Positions 16,563-23,746 of a DNA stretch of 29,029 nucleotides are shown here, one piece after another; positions within the stretch are counted from its first letter, which is position 1; each line of letters begins with the position of its first letter. The notes beneath the pieces are model-generated. The model saw only the letters and a program-made list of their open reading frames with translations, was not told where the DNA came from and made no database searches. The stretch spans positions 1 to 29,029 of the forward strand of contig CBFIHR010000056.1 of NCBI GenBank assembly GCA_965662365.1. Direction: 5' to 3'. The position numbers and the translations under genes are program-made. This DNA comes from CAWVWD01 sp965662365 (GTDB lineage: Bacteria > Bacteroidota > Bacteroidia > Chitinophagales > Saprospiraceae).

Positions 16563-16590
16563 CAGAAACTTTTTATAAAATTTATATAAA

Positions 16591-16746
16591 ATGAGCGAGA
16601 CAAAAAAATCAAAAGCTAAATATTGGGTACTTACATTATTATCTTTAATCGGAACAGTTGGATTATTATTATTCGCAACAAGCTGGTTCTGGGTAGGCTT
16701 ACCTTTCTTTTTTACTTACTTAGTATTAGCCTTAGACGTAATGTAA
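16591..16746 (+). CDS. Small two-helix membrane protein (51 aa)
   Basis: An ATG at 16591 opens a 51-codon frame ending with TAA at 16744-16746. The first 11 residues are polar and Lys-rich (MSETKKSKAKY). Two hydrophobic helices follow (about residues 12-29 and 32-49) separated by SWFW, and the product ends LALDVM. The positive N terminus should stay in the cytoplasm. The gene has a near-consensus promoter just upstream and a perfect 15-bp hairpin terminator just downstream, so it is a complete, separate transcription unit. I do not recognise the family. Confidence 0.75.
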   Translation: MSETKKSKAKYWVLTLLSLIGTVGLLLFATSWFWVGLPFFFTYLVLALDVM

Positions 16747-16772
16747 TTATTTGATTACCAATCATTTATTGA

Positions 16773-16808
16773 AAAAGGTCGAACATTATTTGAAATGTTC
16801 GACCTTTT
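16773..16808. terminator. Bidirectional terminator, perfect 15-bp stem
   Basis: The arms 16773-16787 and 16794-16808 are fully complementary (AAAAGGTCGAACATT and its complement) with a 6-base loop. The hairpin lies between the small membrane protein and the convergent lipoprotein gene. The outer 11 bp equal those of the yebC terminator. Confidence 0.9.
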
Positions 16809-16835
16809 AGTTTTTAAAACGTTGATAAGTGATTA

Positions 16836-17576
16836 TCATTTGATAATCGTTGAAAAGCTATCATTTATAATGGCATTAAATTGTTTTTGGTTGCTGTTAA
16901 TTTTAATTACCCGAAACTCACGATAAACAATTTGCGAAAGCGAAACATCTACAATAACGGTATAATAGACAGTTTCGACATTAACCGTGACGAATGATAA
17001 ATTGTCAGTCGGTAGTGCTGCGGCCATTAGGAGTTCTTGTTCTCCATTTTCATTTTTTGGTACAAACGAAATACCTTGAATAGCAAAATAAGGCGTACCA
17101 TATTTTTCAGCTAAATGACTATAATGAGAGGAAATAATCAAACCGTTTTGATGTTTTTTTGTAGGTTTGACATCTGGATTTTGAGGGTTGACATCCTCGA
17201 AATCTTGTAGTGACAGTACTTGTAGAATTTCTCGCTTTAGCGGAGCGAGATAGTTAAAATAATTGGAATTATAGCCTTCGATCGTTTCAGCTGCTCCTTC
17301 TATTTGTAAATAAATACCATGATTCTTAGCATTATCGGTTAAGGTTTGATAAAACCAAATTGCATCACGGCTACTCAACACTGGTCGTTTGTCAGTAATT
17401 ATAGGATCTAAGGTAGCCGGTAAATTAAAATTTGGACTAATAGATATAATATGTTTAATGTCTTTGCCTGCAATCTCGAAAGAATCTGTTTGGTCAATAT
17501 AAACTCTACCGGTATTACAAGCTGAAAAGAGGGTAACGCTGATAATTAATAGAAAAGAGGCAAAATGATTTGTCAT
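16836..17576 (-). CDS. Lipoprotein of unknown function, partner of M48 peptidase
   Basis: The 246-residue product starts with a lipoprotein signal (hydrophobic stretch, then LFSAC with C20 as the lipidated residue), so it is expected on the outer or inner membrane. The mature part has no motif I recognise. It is predicted mixed alpha/beta and ends in a strand-rich half (SFVTVNVETVYYTVIVDVSLSQIVYREFRV). It lies 11 bp downstream of the M48 metallopeptidase gene on the same strand, so the two are co-transcribed and the lipoprotein may be an adaptor or substrate for it. Function is otherwise unknown. Confidence 0.8.
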   Translation of the reverse strand: MTNHFASFLLIISVTLFSACNTGRVYIDQTDSFEIAGKDIKHIISISPNFNLPATLDPIITDKRPVLSSRDAIWFYQTLTDNAKNHGIYLQIEGAAETIEGYNSNYFNYLAPLKREILQVLSLQDFEDVNPQNPDVKPTKKHQNGLIISSHYSHLAEKYGTPYFAIQGISFVPKNENGEQELLMAAALPTDNLSFVTVNVETVYYTVIVDVSLSQIVYREFRVIKINSNQKQFNAIINDSFSTIIK

Positions 17577-17587
17577 TTTATATTGAT

Positions 17588-18973
17588 TTAGAGCTGTTCT
17601 AATTTCTTCATCGCTGAGATAAAATGTTCTCCTTCCGGAAATAATTTGACATATCGTTCATAATAAGATTTGGCATACTTCATATCATAAACTGCTTCGA
17701 TTGTTTTTGCCATAGTGATCAGCATTCGTTCATCCGAAGAATAACTTTGGTACTGTTTTTTAACCAATCCGGAAACCATTTTTCGCATGTCATTTTGTTC
17801 CATTTTATTAATAAAGCAACAAAAGTCGGCATAGTCATTATCTTCTATCCGCTTTTGGTCAAAGAAGATTCGATTCATAATAGACATCTCATTATAACTA
17901 TTGAGATAGTACAAATTTTCACAAATCTTAATATTTAAGTACTTGTTATTCGGATAAGTATTCAGTAATACCAACGCCTCATAAGTGCTCCGCAGAAAAT
18001 TAGATGCTCTAAAAGATTGTTCGACCATTTCGAAGTGTGCAATGGCTTTGACTTTTTGGAAAAGTCTTTCGGGCAAGATATATAACCTTAAATTAGGTTG
18101 AATATCGATCCGGGAAAGTCGCTGAATTAAGCGTCTTTGTCGGATGTCTGTTAATAAAATAGCTTTCTGATTGACATCGTCCGACTCCATGTAATCTCTA
18201 TAAGAAATAGGTTTACAAAGGAGTTTTTGAGTGACCTCAAATTTGTCAGAAGACAAATACGACATGAAGTCAATGCTTTCTTTTTCGTAATCTCCTTTAA
18301 GGATTCTTAACACCTTTGAGCCTTCATGATAGTTGTAGTTAGCCTTACTCAACAAATCAACTGCAATCGAATCGGCTTCTAATTCATAGATTAGCGTTCT
18401 ATCAACATTTTGGACGAAAGGTTGATTCGTTGTTGTTGTTCCTTCTTTTTTCTTAACAAATCGACCATATTGCAGGTAAGGATGTTGTTGTATAAAATGG
18501 CTAACTTCGTGTGCTAAGGCAAAAGCAAGTTGAGCTTCATTTTCTAATTTTGCCAAAAGGCCAATATTTATAATGATGGTACCATCTTGCCAGGTAGTAG
18601 CATTCGGCGTATTGAATCGACTGACAAAAAAGGTTATATCATTCTTCAAATTTGAATTATATAAAATATGATCGCCAACTTTGCGGACATAATCTGTCAA
18701 AGGATCGTTGAAGTAAATATTACCGTTTTGGAAAATTTTTCTTAGTGCATGTTCTGTTGCAATGTCGAATTGTTTCCTTTGCGTGGAATTGATGCGTAAA
18801 GAATTATCATACTCTAACTTGACGTTATTCTTAATACGCTTTAAAAATTCCGCAGGTACTTCACCTTTCAATGCAATAGGTGAATAGTCATCAATTAGTT
18901 GCCCAAACATAGGGCAACTGAGAAAAGACGACATACAGAAAACAACAATAAGTAGTTGGAAGCGGATAGTCAT
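17588..18973 (-). CDS. Secreted M48-family zinc metallopeptidase
   Basis: This is a periplasmic-type M48 peptidase (461 residues from this start). After a signal peptide (MTIRFQLLIVVFCMSSFLSC, cleavage likely near MFGQ) comes a peptidase domain with the zinc motif H155-E156-V-S-H159 in AHEVSHFIQQHP. The third-ligand motif YELEAD is at about 196-201. The C-terminal half is helical and TPR-like, as in the BepA/LoiP group that handles outer-membrane proteins. A TTG at 18985 would add four residues. I chose the ATG at 18973 because the promoter at 18994-19022 places transcription start only a few bases before 18985. It heads an operon with the lipoprotein. Confidence 0.88.
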   Translation of the reverse strand: MTIRFQLLIVVFCMSSFLSCPMFGQLIDDYSPIALKGEVPAEFLKRIKNNVKLEYDNSLRINSTQRKQFDIATEHALRKIFQNGNIYFNDPLTDYVRKVGDHILYNSNLKNDITFFVSRFNTPNATTWQDGTIIINIGLLAKLENEAQLAFALAHEVSHFIQQHPYLQYGRFVKKKEGTTTTNQPFVQNVDRTLIYELEADSIAVDLLSKANYNYHEGSKVLRILKGDYEKESIDFMSYLSSDKFEVTQKLLCKPISYRDYMESDDVNQKAILLTDIRQRRLIQRLSRIDIQPNLRLYILPERLFQKVKAIAHFEMVEQSFRASNFLRSTYEALVLLNTYPNNKYLNIKICENLYYLNSYNEMSIMNRIFFDQKRIEDNDYADFCCFINKMEQNDMRKMVSGLVKKQYQSYSSDERMLITMAKTIEAVYDMKYAKSYYERYVKLFPEGEHFISAMKKLEQL

Positions 18974-18993
18974 ATCAAAATTCAAGTTATGCT

Positions 18994-19022
18994 CAAAAGT
19001 ATTTTACTACATATGAAAACAA
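18994..19022 (-). promoter_or_regulatory. Promoter of the M48 peptidase operon
   Basis: On the minus strand TTG (19022-19020), an 18-base spacer, then TACTTTTG (19001-18994) matches the Bacteroidota pattern, with a perfect -7 box. It leads to the ATG at 18973 with a very short leader. Confidence 0.55.
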
Positions 19023-19058
19023 ATATAATTTATTTTGATATCAAAACTCATTCAAAAA

Positions 19059-19088
19059 ATGGATTTTTTGTTTTACATGGATTTTTTG
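19059..19088. repeat. 12-bp direct repeat upstream of the M48 promoter
   Basis: ATGGATTTTTTG occurs at 19059-19070 and again at 19077-19088, with an 18-bp period. It sits about 40 bp upstream of the -33 element of the M48 operon. This is a possible activator site, though T-rich sequence makes chance repeats easier. Confidence 0.4.
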
Positions 19089-19239
19089 ACATAAAAAAAA
19101 TAAGATTGAATAAATTAGCTCTATTTTACTTATTTTATTAGGTTAATATATAAAAATCGTATTTGTAATGTTTTACAGATTAAAAAAGTTTGCATAATTG
19201 TTTTAATAAGAATCGAGGAATTGTTTAAAAATCAATTTT

Positions 19240-19917
19240 TTATTCCTCTAATAAATCTGGTCGTCGTTTGCGAGTTCTTTTTAATGATTGTTCATAACGC
19301 CATTCTTCAATTGCTTTTTGATTGCCTGACAATAGAATATCGGGTACTTTCCAACCTCTAAACTCTGCCGGTCGAGAATAAACTGGCGGTGCCAATAAGT
19401 TATCTTGAAAAGAATCGAATAGGGCAGAGGTTTCATCATTCAAAACACCTGGCAATAATCGACCAATTGCATCAACAACAACTGCTGCAGCCAACTCGCC
19501 ACCAGAAAGCACAAAGTCACCAATCGAAATTTCACGAGTCACATAATGTTCACGGATGCGTTCATCGATACCTTTGTAGTGACCACAAATAATTAAAAGA
19601 TTTTCGCACATTGACAATTGATTCGCAATACCTTGATTAAATCGCTCGCCATCAGGTGTCATAAAGATAATTTCGTCATAATCTCGCTGCGATTTAAAAT
19701 CATCTAAACACTTTGCTAAAGGCTCAACCATCATAACCAAACCCGCACCACCACCATATTGTGCGTCATCCATTTGTTTATGTTTGCCGGTTGCATAATC
19801 ACGAGGATTGTGTAGATGTACCTCAAATAATCCTTTTTGCTGTGCCCGCTTCATTATCGAATGCTCGAAAGGACTTTTTAATAACTCAGGTAATAAGGTG
19901 ATAATATCTATTCGCAT
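19240..19917 (-). CDS. trmD: tRNA (guanine-37-N1)-methyltransferase
   Basis: TrmD methylates N1 of G37 next to the anticodon with S-adenosylmethionine and prevents +1 frameshifting. The product is full length (225 residues) and shows the trefoil-knot methyltransferase motifs: MRIDIITLLPE at the start, DDAQYGGGAGLVMMVEPL, the SAM-binding loop LIICGHYKGIDERI, and ISIGDFVLSGGELAA. A flexible linker and a C-terminal RNA-binding helix region (KAIEEWRYEQSLKRTRKRRPDLL) follow. It is a lone gene here, not in the usual rimM/rplS group. Confidence 0.96.
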   Translation of the reverse strand: MRIDIITLLPELLKSPFEHSIMKRAQQKGLFEVHLHNPRDYATGKHKQMDDAQYGGGAGLVMMVEPLAKCLDDFKSQRDYDEIIFMTPDGERFNQGIANQLSMCENLLIICGHYKGIDERIREHYVTREISIGDFVLSGGELAAAVVVDAIGRLLPGVLNDETSALFDSFQDNLLAPPVYSRPAEFRGWKVPDILLSGNQKAIEEWRYEQSLKRTRKRRPDLLEE

Positions 19918-20085
19918 TTTTATAAATTATTATATTGTTGAATTGTTGTCACTTCGTTTCTCCTTGAATTGTTTTAATAAGTAGTGAGGTATTTAATTTA
20001 CCATCAAATAGTTATGTTATTTCTATTATTGAAATAAATTAGCTTGATCTATTTAATAAAAATCGAAGCGATGACAATCGAATAA

Positions 20086-21948
20086 TCAATCCCATTTTGT
20101 ATGAAAACTCTTTGACCAATCCTTGTCTGTTCGCTGATAAGTATGAGCCCCAAAGTAATCCCGTTGTGCTTGAATCAAATTCGCTGAAAGTGTTCCTGTT
20201 GTCATACCTAACCAATATTGATAAGCAGAGGAGAAGACTGGCGTAGCGATTTGATTTTGCAGCCCCAAAGTTAATATTTCTTGTGTAGAAGTAGCACTTT
20301 CATTGAGTTGTTTCCAAATTATCGGATGTTCCATTAGGTTAGAGGTCGTTTTGAAATAATCGACTAATTGTTCCATCAACGCCGAACGAATAATACAGCC
20401 GTTTGTCCAAATTCGACTGATTTCTGAAAAATTCAAATTCCAATCGTATTCGTCTGCTGCTTGTTGTATTAGAGCAAAACCTTGAATATGATTGATGATT
20501 CGAGCAAATTGATAGGCTTTTTTTAAACTTAAAATACCTATTTTAGAATAAGTTTTTTTGTTAATAATTAATTGATTTTCAAGGAACTGTCGCTGTTCTT
20601 TGAAAGAAGAAATGTAACGAGCATAAACAGCATCATTGATCATTGTCGCCGGAAAACCGACCTGCATCGCTGCCTGACTTGACCACGAACCTGTGCCTTT
20701 GTTCCCTGCTTTATCCAAGATTAAATCTAACAAATATTGATGGCCCTCTTTTTTTTGAAAAATATTAGCGGTGATTTCTAATAAAAAACTACTCAAATCT
20801 GTTTCGTCCCATGATTTAAAAATTGCATAAATTTCATCATAAGAGTAATTTGATTTTAACAAAGCGTAACACTCTGCCAAAAGCTGCATTTCTGCGTATT
20901 CGATACCATTATGAATCATTTTTATAAAATGACCAGCACCATCTTTTCCGATAAACGCACAACAAGGCTGCCCATTTTTATCTTTTGCAGCGATACTTTC
21001 CAATATATCAGCTACTTTTTGATAACTTTCGGGAGTGCCACCAGGCATAATAGATGCTCCGAATCTTGCACCTTTTTCGCCACCCGAAATTCCAGTGCCT
21101 ATAAAGTTGATATTGACTTTTGCCAATTGCTCTGCTCGTCTTTTGGTATCTAAATAGTGAGAATTTCCGCCATCAATAATAATATCATTGGGAGAAAGCA
21201 AAGGGGTTAACTGCTTCAAAACCAAGTCAATAACTTCTCCTGCTTTTACCATTAATAGAAGTCGTCGAGGCGTTTGTAGCGATTCGACGAAAGTCGCCAA
21301 ATGGATAAAACCTTGAATGTTTTTATAGTTAGAATTTTTAGATAAAAACTGACTAACGACTTCTTTTTCGTTCCCCTCCGAGCGATTATATACCGAAAGT
21401 TTAAAACCCTTATCCGCAATATTCAAACTCAAATTGCTGCCCATAACTCCTAAACCGATGACACCAAAATCAGATTTTGATTCTAAAATATCATGAATTA
21501 TTTTACCTACGGATTTTGAAATATTGATTTTTAAACCGTAATCGGGAACTTCTAAAGCATCGAATTGAGATTGAAGCATTTCTTTTTTCATATAATGCCC
21601 TTTGCGTTGCTGTATTCGATTATAAATCAAATCAAAACTGCCTGATAGATATATCCAGGTGATATTTTTTACTTTTGAGCGAAGTATTTGACGATAATTT
21701 TCCTTCAAGGCGGAACAGGCCAAAATCGCTCCCTCGGTTTGCTCCCAATTATATAATTCGGCTGCTAATCGTGTCAGCCACGGTTGTCTATCATTGTCAT
21801 TTAACGGCTGCCCGTTGGACATTTTTTCGATATTCGTTGTTGGATGAAAATCGTCAGCATCGTAAAATGGCAATCTGGTCGCTTTTGCTAAAGCCTTCCC
21901 AATCGTTGTTTTTCCACTTCCGCTGACACCCATTATTATGTAAATCAT
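20086..21948 (-). CDS. Bifunctional gluconokinase / 6-phosphogluconate dehydrogenase fusion
   Basis: Two pathway-adjacent enzymes are in one 620-residue chain. Residues 1-158 are a GntK-type gluconokinase: P-loop GVSGSGKTT, DADDFHP, GQPLNDNDRQPWL, ACSALKENYR and SQFDALEVP. From about 160 a complete 6-phosphogluconate dehydrogenase follows: Rossmann loop IGLGVMGSN, IDGGNSHYLDT, GISGGEKGARFG, the catalytic pair in HFIKMIHNG, and the C-terminal AQRDYFGAHTYQR. Together they would convert gluconate to 6-phosphogluconate and then to ribulose-5-phosphate with CO2 and NAD(P)H. The frame extends upstream to 22041, but those 31 codons overlap a strong terminator hairpin, and the gluconokinase N terminus fixes the start at MIYIIMG. 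Confidence 0.93.
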   Translation of the reverse strand: MIYIIMGVSGSGKTTIGKALAKATRLPFYDADDFHPTTNIEKMSNGQPLNDNDRQPWLTRLAAELYNWEQTEGAILACSALKENYRQILRSKVKNITWIYLSGSFDLIYNRIQQRKGHYMKKEMLQSQFDALEVPDYGLKINISKSVGKIIHDILESKSDFGVIGLGVMGSNLSLNIADKGFKLSVYNRSEGNEKEVVSQFLSKNSNYKNIQGFIHLATFVESLQTPRRLLLMVKAGEVIDLVLKQLTPLLSPNDIIIDGGNSHYLDTKRRAEQLAKVNINFIGTGISGGEKGARFGASIMPGGTPESYQKVADILESIAAKDKNGQPCCAFIGKDGAGHFIKMIHNGIEYAEMQLLAECYALLKSNYSYDEIYAIFKSWDETDLSSFLLEITANIFQKKEGHQYLLDLILDKAGNKGTGSWSSQAAMQVGFPATMINDAVYARYISSFKEQRQFLENQLIINKKTYSKIGILSLKKAYQFARIINHIQGFALIQQAADEYDWNLNFSEISRIWTNGCIIRSALMEQLVDYFKTTSNLMEHPIIWKQLNESATSTQEILTLGLQNQIATPVFSSAYQYWLGMTTGTLSANLIQAQRDYFGAHTYQRTDKDWSKSFHTKWD

Positions 21949-21988
21949 AGATATTAAAATTTGCCGTAAATCGCACAAATCTAAACTA

Positions 21989-22027
21989 AAAAAGCTCCGC
22001 TGCAAATTAATGCAACCGGAGCTTTTT
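21989..22027 (-). terminator. Terminator of the 22065 gene
   Basis: AAAAAGCTCCG at 21989-21999 pairs with CGGAGCTTTTT at 22017-22027, with an inner TGCA/TGCA helix in the loop. Read on the minus strand it ends in a T run, about 40-75 bases after the stop of the 22065 gene. It lies within a spurious upstream extension of the fusion gene's frame. Confidence 0.85.
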
Positions 22028-22064
22028 ATAAAAAATAGCATATATCACGACGACGATTATTTTT

Positions 22065-22487
22065 TTATTCAAAAATGACTTCGTGATTTTCGATAAAATT
22101 ATTAGTTGTAACTCTGATGTAATAACTTTTATTTTTGTCCCAATTATCTCCGTTGACCGTTACAGGCATTGGATTTTCTGCTGTCAACAAGTCATTGTAA
22201 ACGACTTGAATCAATTCACCTTCTTCGTTAAAGACCTCAATCATCACATTTTGTGCAGTTTGAACTTCTATATTAAATTTTACTTGTTGAACATTAGTAT
22301 TATGAAAAACACCTTTCATTACATTGTAGTTGATGACACCCTTGTTATAATTATTTTGTTTCATCGCCTCTTGTAACACAGGATCTTTATCAATCAATTT
22401 ATCGCTATCTTTTTGGGCAAAAATAGTCGTTGCAATTAAGGTGAAAGTGATTATGAATATAAAATTTATGATTTTTGTCTTTTTCAT
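22065..22487 (-). CDS. Small exported protein with a beta-sandwich resembling T9SS C-terminal domains
   Basis: The 140-residue product has a signal peptide (MKKTKIINFIFIITFTLIATTIFA, cleaved before QKDS). About 40 helical or linker residues follow, then a strand-rich domain: KFNIEVQTAQNVMIEVFNEEGELIQVVYND, then NGDNWDKNKSYYIRVTT. The pattern of strand, 'v-nEeGel', turn and 'YYIRVTT' is like the C-terminal sorting domains of type IX secretion cargo and like FN3-type folds. The canonical terminal motifs cannot be confirmed, and the protein is too short to be ordinary cargo. It has its own terminator and candidate promoter/operator elements. Confidence 0.75.
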   Translation of the reverse strand: MKKTKIINFIFIITFTLIATTIFAQKDSDKLIDKDPVLQEAMKQNNYNKGVINYNVMKGVFHNTNVQQVKFNIEVQTAQNVMIEVFNEEGELIQVVYNDLLTAENPMPVTVNGDNWDKNKSYYIRVTTNNFIENHEVIFE

Positions 22488-22815
22488 TTTGTTATTATTT
22501 TTACTTAAAAATACATCATACGATATAAATTTAAGTTTTGTTATTAAAAGTTAACAAACTGTTAATTTTGATAAATTATAACGAATAAAGCATTGTTAAC
22601 AAAATTATATTTTACGGAGTGTACGATTTTTGTAGATAAATGTTACGATTTTTAACACTTTTATATAAAAACAGGTAATTATACTTACTTGAAAAGTTGT
22701 TTGAGATGAATTTTAGCGGACTATTTAACCAGTTAAAATTTATTAATGTATTGAGGTATCAAAAAGTCACACAAATCATTTATAGTTAACCATATTTTTT
22801 ATGTTTACGCTGCCT
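22488..22815. other. Intergenic region with dyads upstream of the 22487 gene
   Basis: These 328 AT-rich bases lie between two minus-strand genes. They contain a perfect dyad TTAACA-AAC-TGTTAA (22551-22565) and a palindrome TTGTTAACAA (22593-22602). A minus-strand TAATTTTG (22607-22600), an exact -7 box, overlaps the palindrome. The rest, 22620-22815, shows no open frame or clear structure. Confidence 0.5.
22551..22607 (-). promoter_or_regulatory. Candidate -7 box with two GTTAACA-type dyads
   Basis: The TAATTTTG box (22607-22600) would start transcription about 105 bases before the ATG. Both dyads share GTTAACAAA and lie at and just downstream of the box, a classic repressor arrangement. No good TTG is seen at -33. 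Confidence 0.4.
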
Positions 22816-23607
22816 TTAGTTATAAATTTCACCAATCATATATAAAGTTGCTTGACCTGATATTTGCACTCTATCTCCCAAATATTCGCAAATTAAATGT
22901 CCGCCTCTTTTTGAAATTTGTTGAGCCGTCATCTTATTTTTATTGAGGGTTTTTGCCCAATACGGAGTTAAGGTCGTATGAGCCGAGCCGGTGACAGGGT
23001 CTTCATTGATACCACAAAAGGGAGCAAAAAATCGAGAAACAAAATCACAGTTATTACCTTTTGCAGTTACAATAATTCCTCGAAAATCAAACTTTCCTAA
23101 AGCATTAAAATTAGGCTGTAATGCTGCGATTGTCGCTTCATTTTCATAAACCAGCATAATATCGGTTTTCCCTTTAAATGTATATAAAGGCGTTTTTCCA
23201 ATAGCTTGATTAAGCGTATTTTGATTAGGAATCTCTTGAAAAACATCTGTCGGGAAATTCATCGTCATTAAGCCATTTTTAGATTTGCTCACAATTAATT
23301 CGCCACTTCGATACGAATTAAAAATGATTGTCGTAGCTGTTTTTTCATAATATTCAAATAGTACAAAGGCAGCTGCTAAGGTTGCATGACCACACAAATC
23401 GACTTCGATATTGGGCGTAAACCAACGGATTTCGTAATAATTCTCTTTTTTGACTACAAAAGCGGTTTCTGAAAGATTATTTTCTAAAGCAATATTTTGC
23501 ATTAATTCATCGGGTAGCCATTTGTCTAAAACACAGACAGCGGCAGGGTTTCCAGAGAATAGATTATTTGTAAACGCATCAATCTGATATATTTTCAAAG
23601 GTTTCAT
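22816..23607 (-). CDS. PhzF family isomerase/epimerase-like protein
   Basis: The 263-residue product has the twin-domain PhzF/diaminopimelate-epimerase-like fold. The family's catalytic glutamate is E47 in NLSETAFV. The substrate-loop motifs WFTPNIEVDLCGHATLA and NEDPVTGSAHTTL are present, as is the opening IYQIDAFTNNLFSGNPAAVC. PhzF itself isomerises a phenazine precursor, but most family members outside phenazine clusters have no known substrate, and no phenazine genes are here. It should be a cytoplasmic homodimer. Confidence 0.92.
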   Translation of the reverse strand: MKPLKIYQIDAFTNNLFSGNPAAVCVLDKWLPDELMQNIALENNLSETAFVVKKENYYEIRWFTPNIEVDLCGHATLAAAFVLFEYYEKTATTIIFNSYRSGELIVSKSKNGLMTMNFPTDVFQEIPNQNTLNQAIGKTPLYTFKGKTDIMLVYENEATIAALQPNFNALGKFDFRGIIVTAKGNNCDFVSRFFAPFCGINEDPVTGSAHTTLTPYWAKTLNKNKMTAQQISKRGGHLICEYLGDRVQISGQATLYMIGEIYN

Positions 23608-23621
23608 TCCGCTCCAAATTA

Positions 23622-23654
23622 AAGTTTACTAAACCTTAAAGGTTTAGTAAACTT
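23622..23654. terminator. Palindromic hairpin, likely terminator
   Basis: AAGTTTACTAAACC at 23622-23635 pairs perfectly with GGTTTAGTAAACTT at 23641-23654. It lies between the 23747 gene stop and the phzF-family start and can end transcription of the former. Its sequence is of the same type as the hairpin at 28013-28049. Confidence 0.7.
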
Positions 23655-23746
23655 GATATTTATCTAAAATTCTGATTTTTTGAAATACCTTATTCGATTT
23701 TTTGGGCAAAATTCGTTGAGACAATTTCTTTTTTATGCACGATTGA

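Larger units (their letters stand above)
16221..16590. other. Divergent promoter region
   Basis: These 370 bases separate the oxoamine synthase from a small membrane protein. It holds a candidate -7 box for each: 16318-16325 (minus) and the full promoter at 16532-16562 (plus). The middle is AT-rich with no open frame or strong repeat. Confidence 0.5.

Noticed and set aside
21949..22041. 31-codon N-terminal extension of the gluconokinase fusion
   Set aside because: It contains the upstream gene's terminator hairpin and precedes the conserved MIYIIMGVSGSGKTT start.
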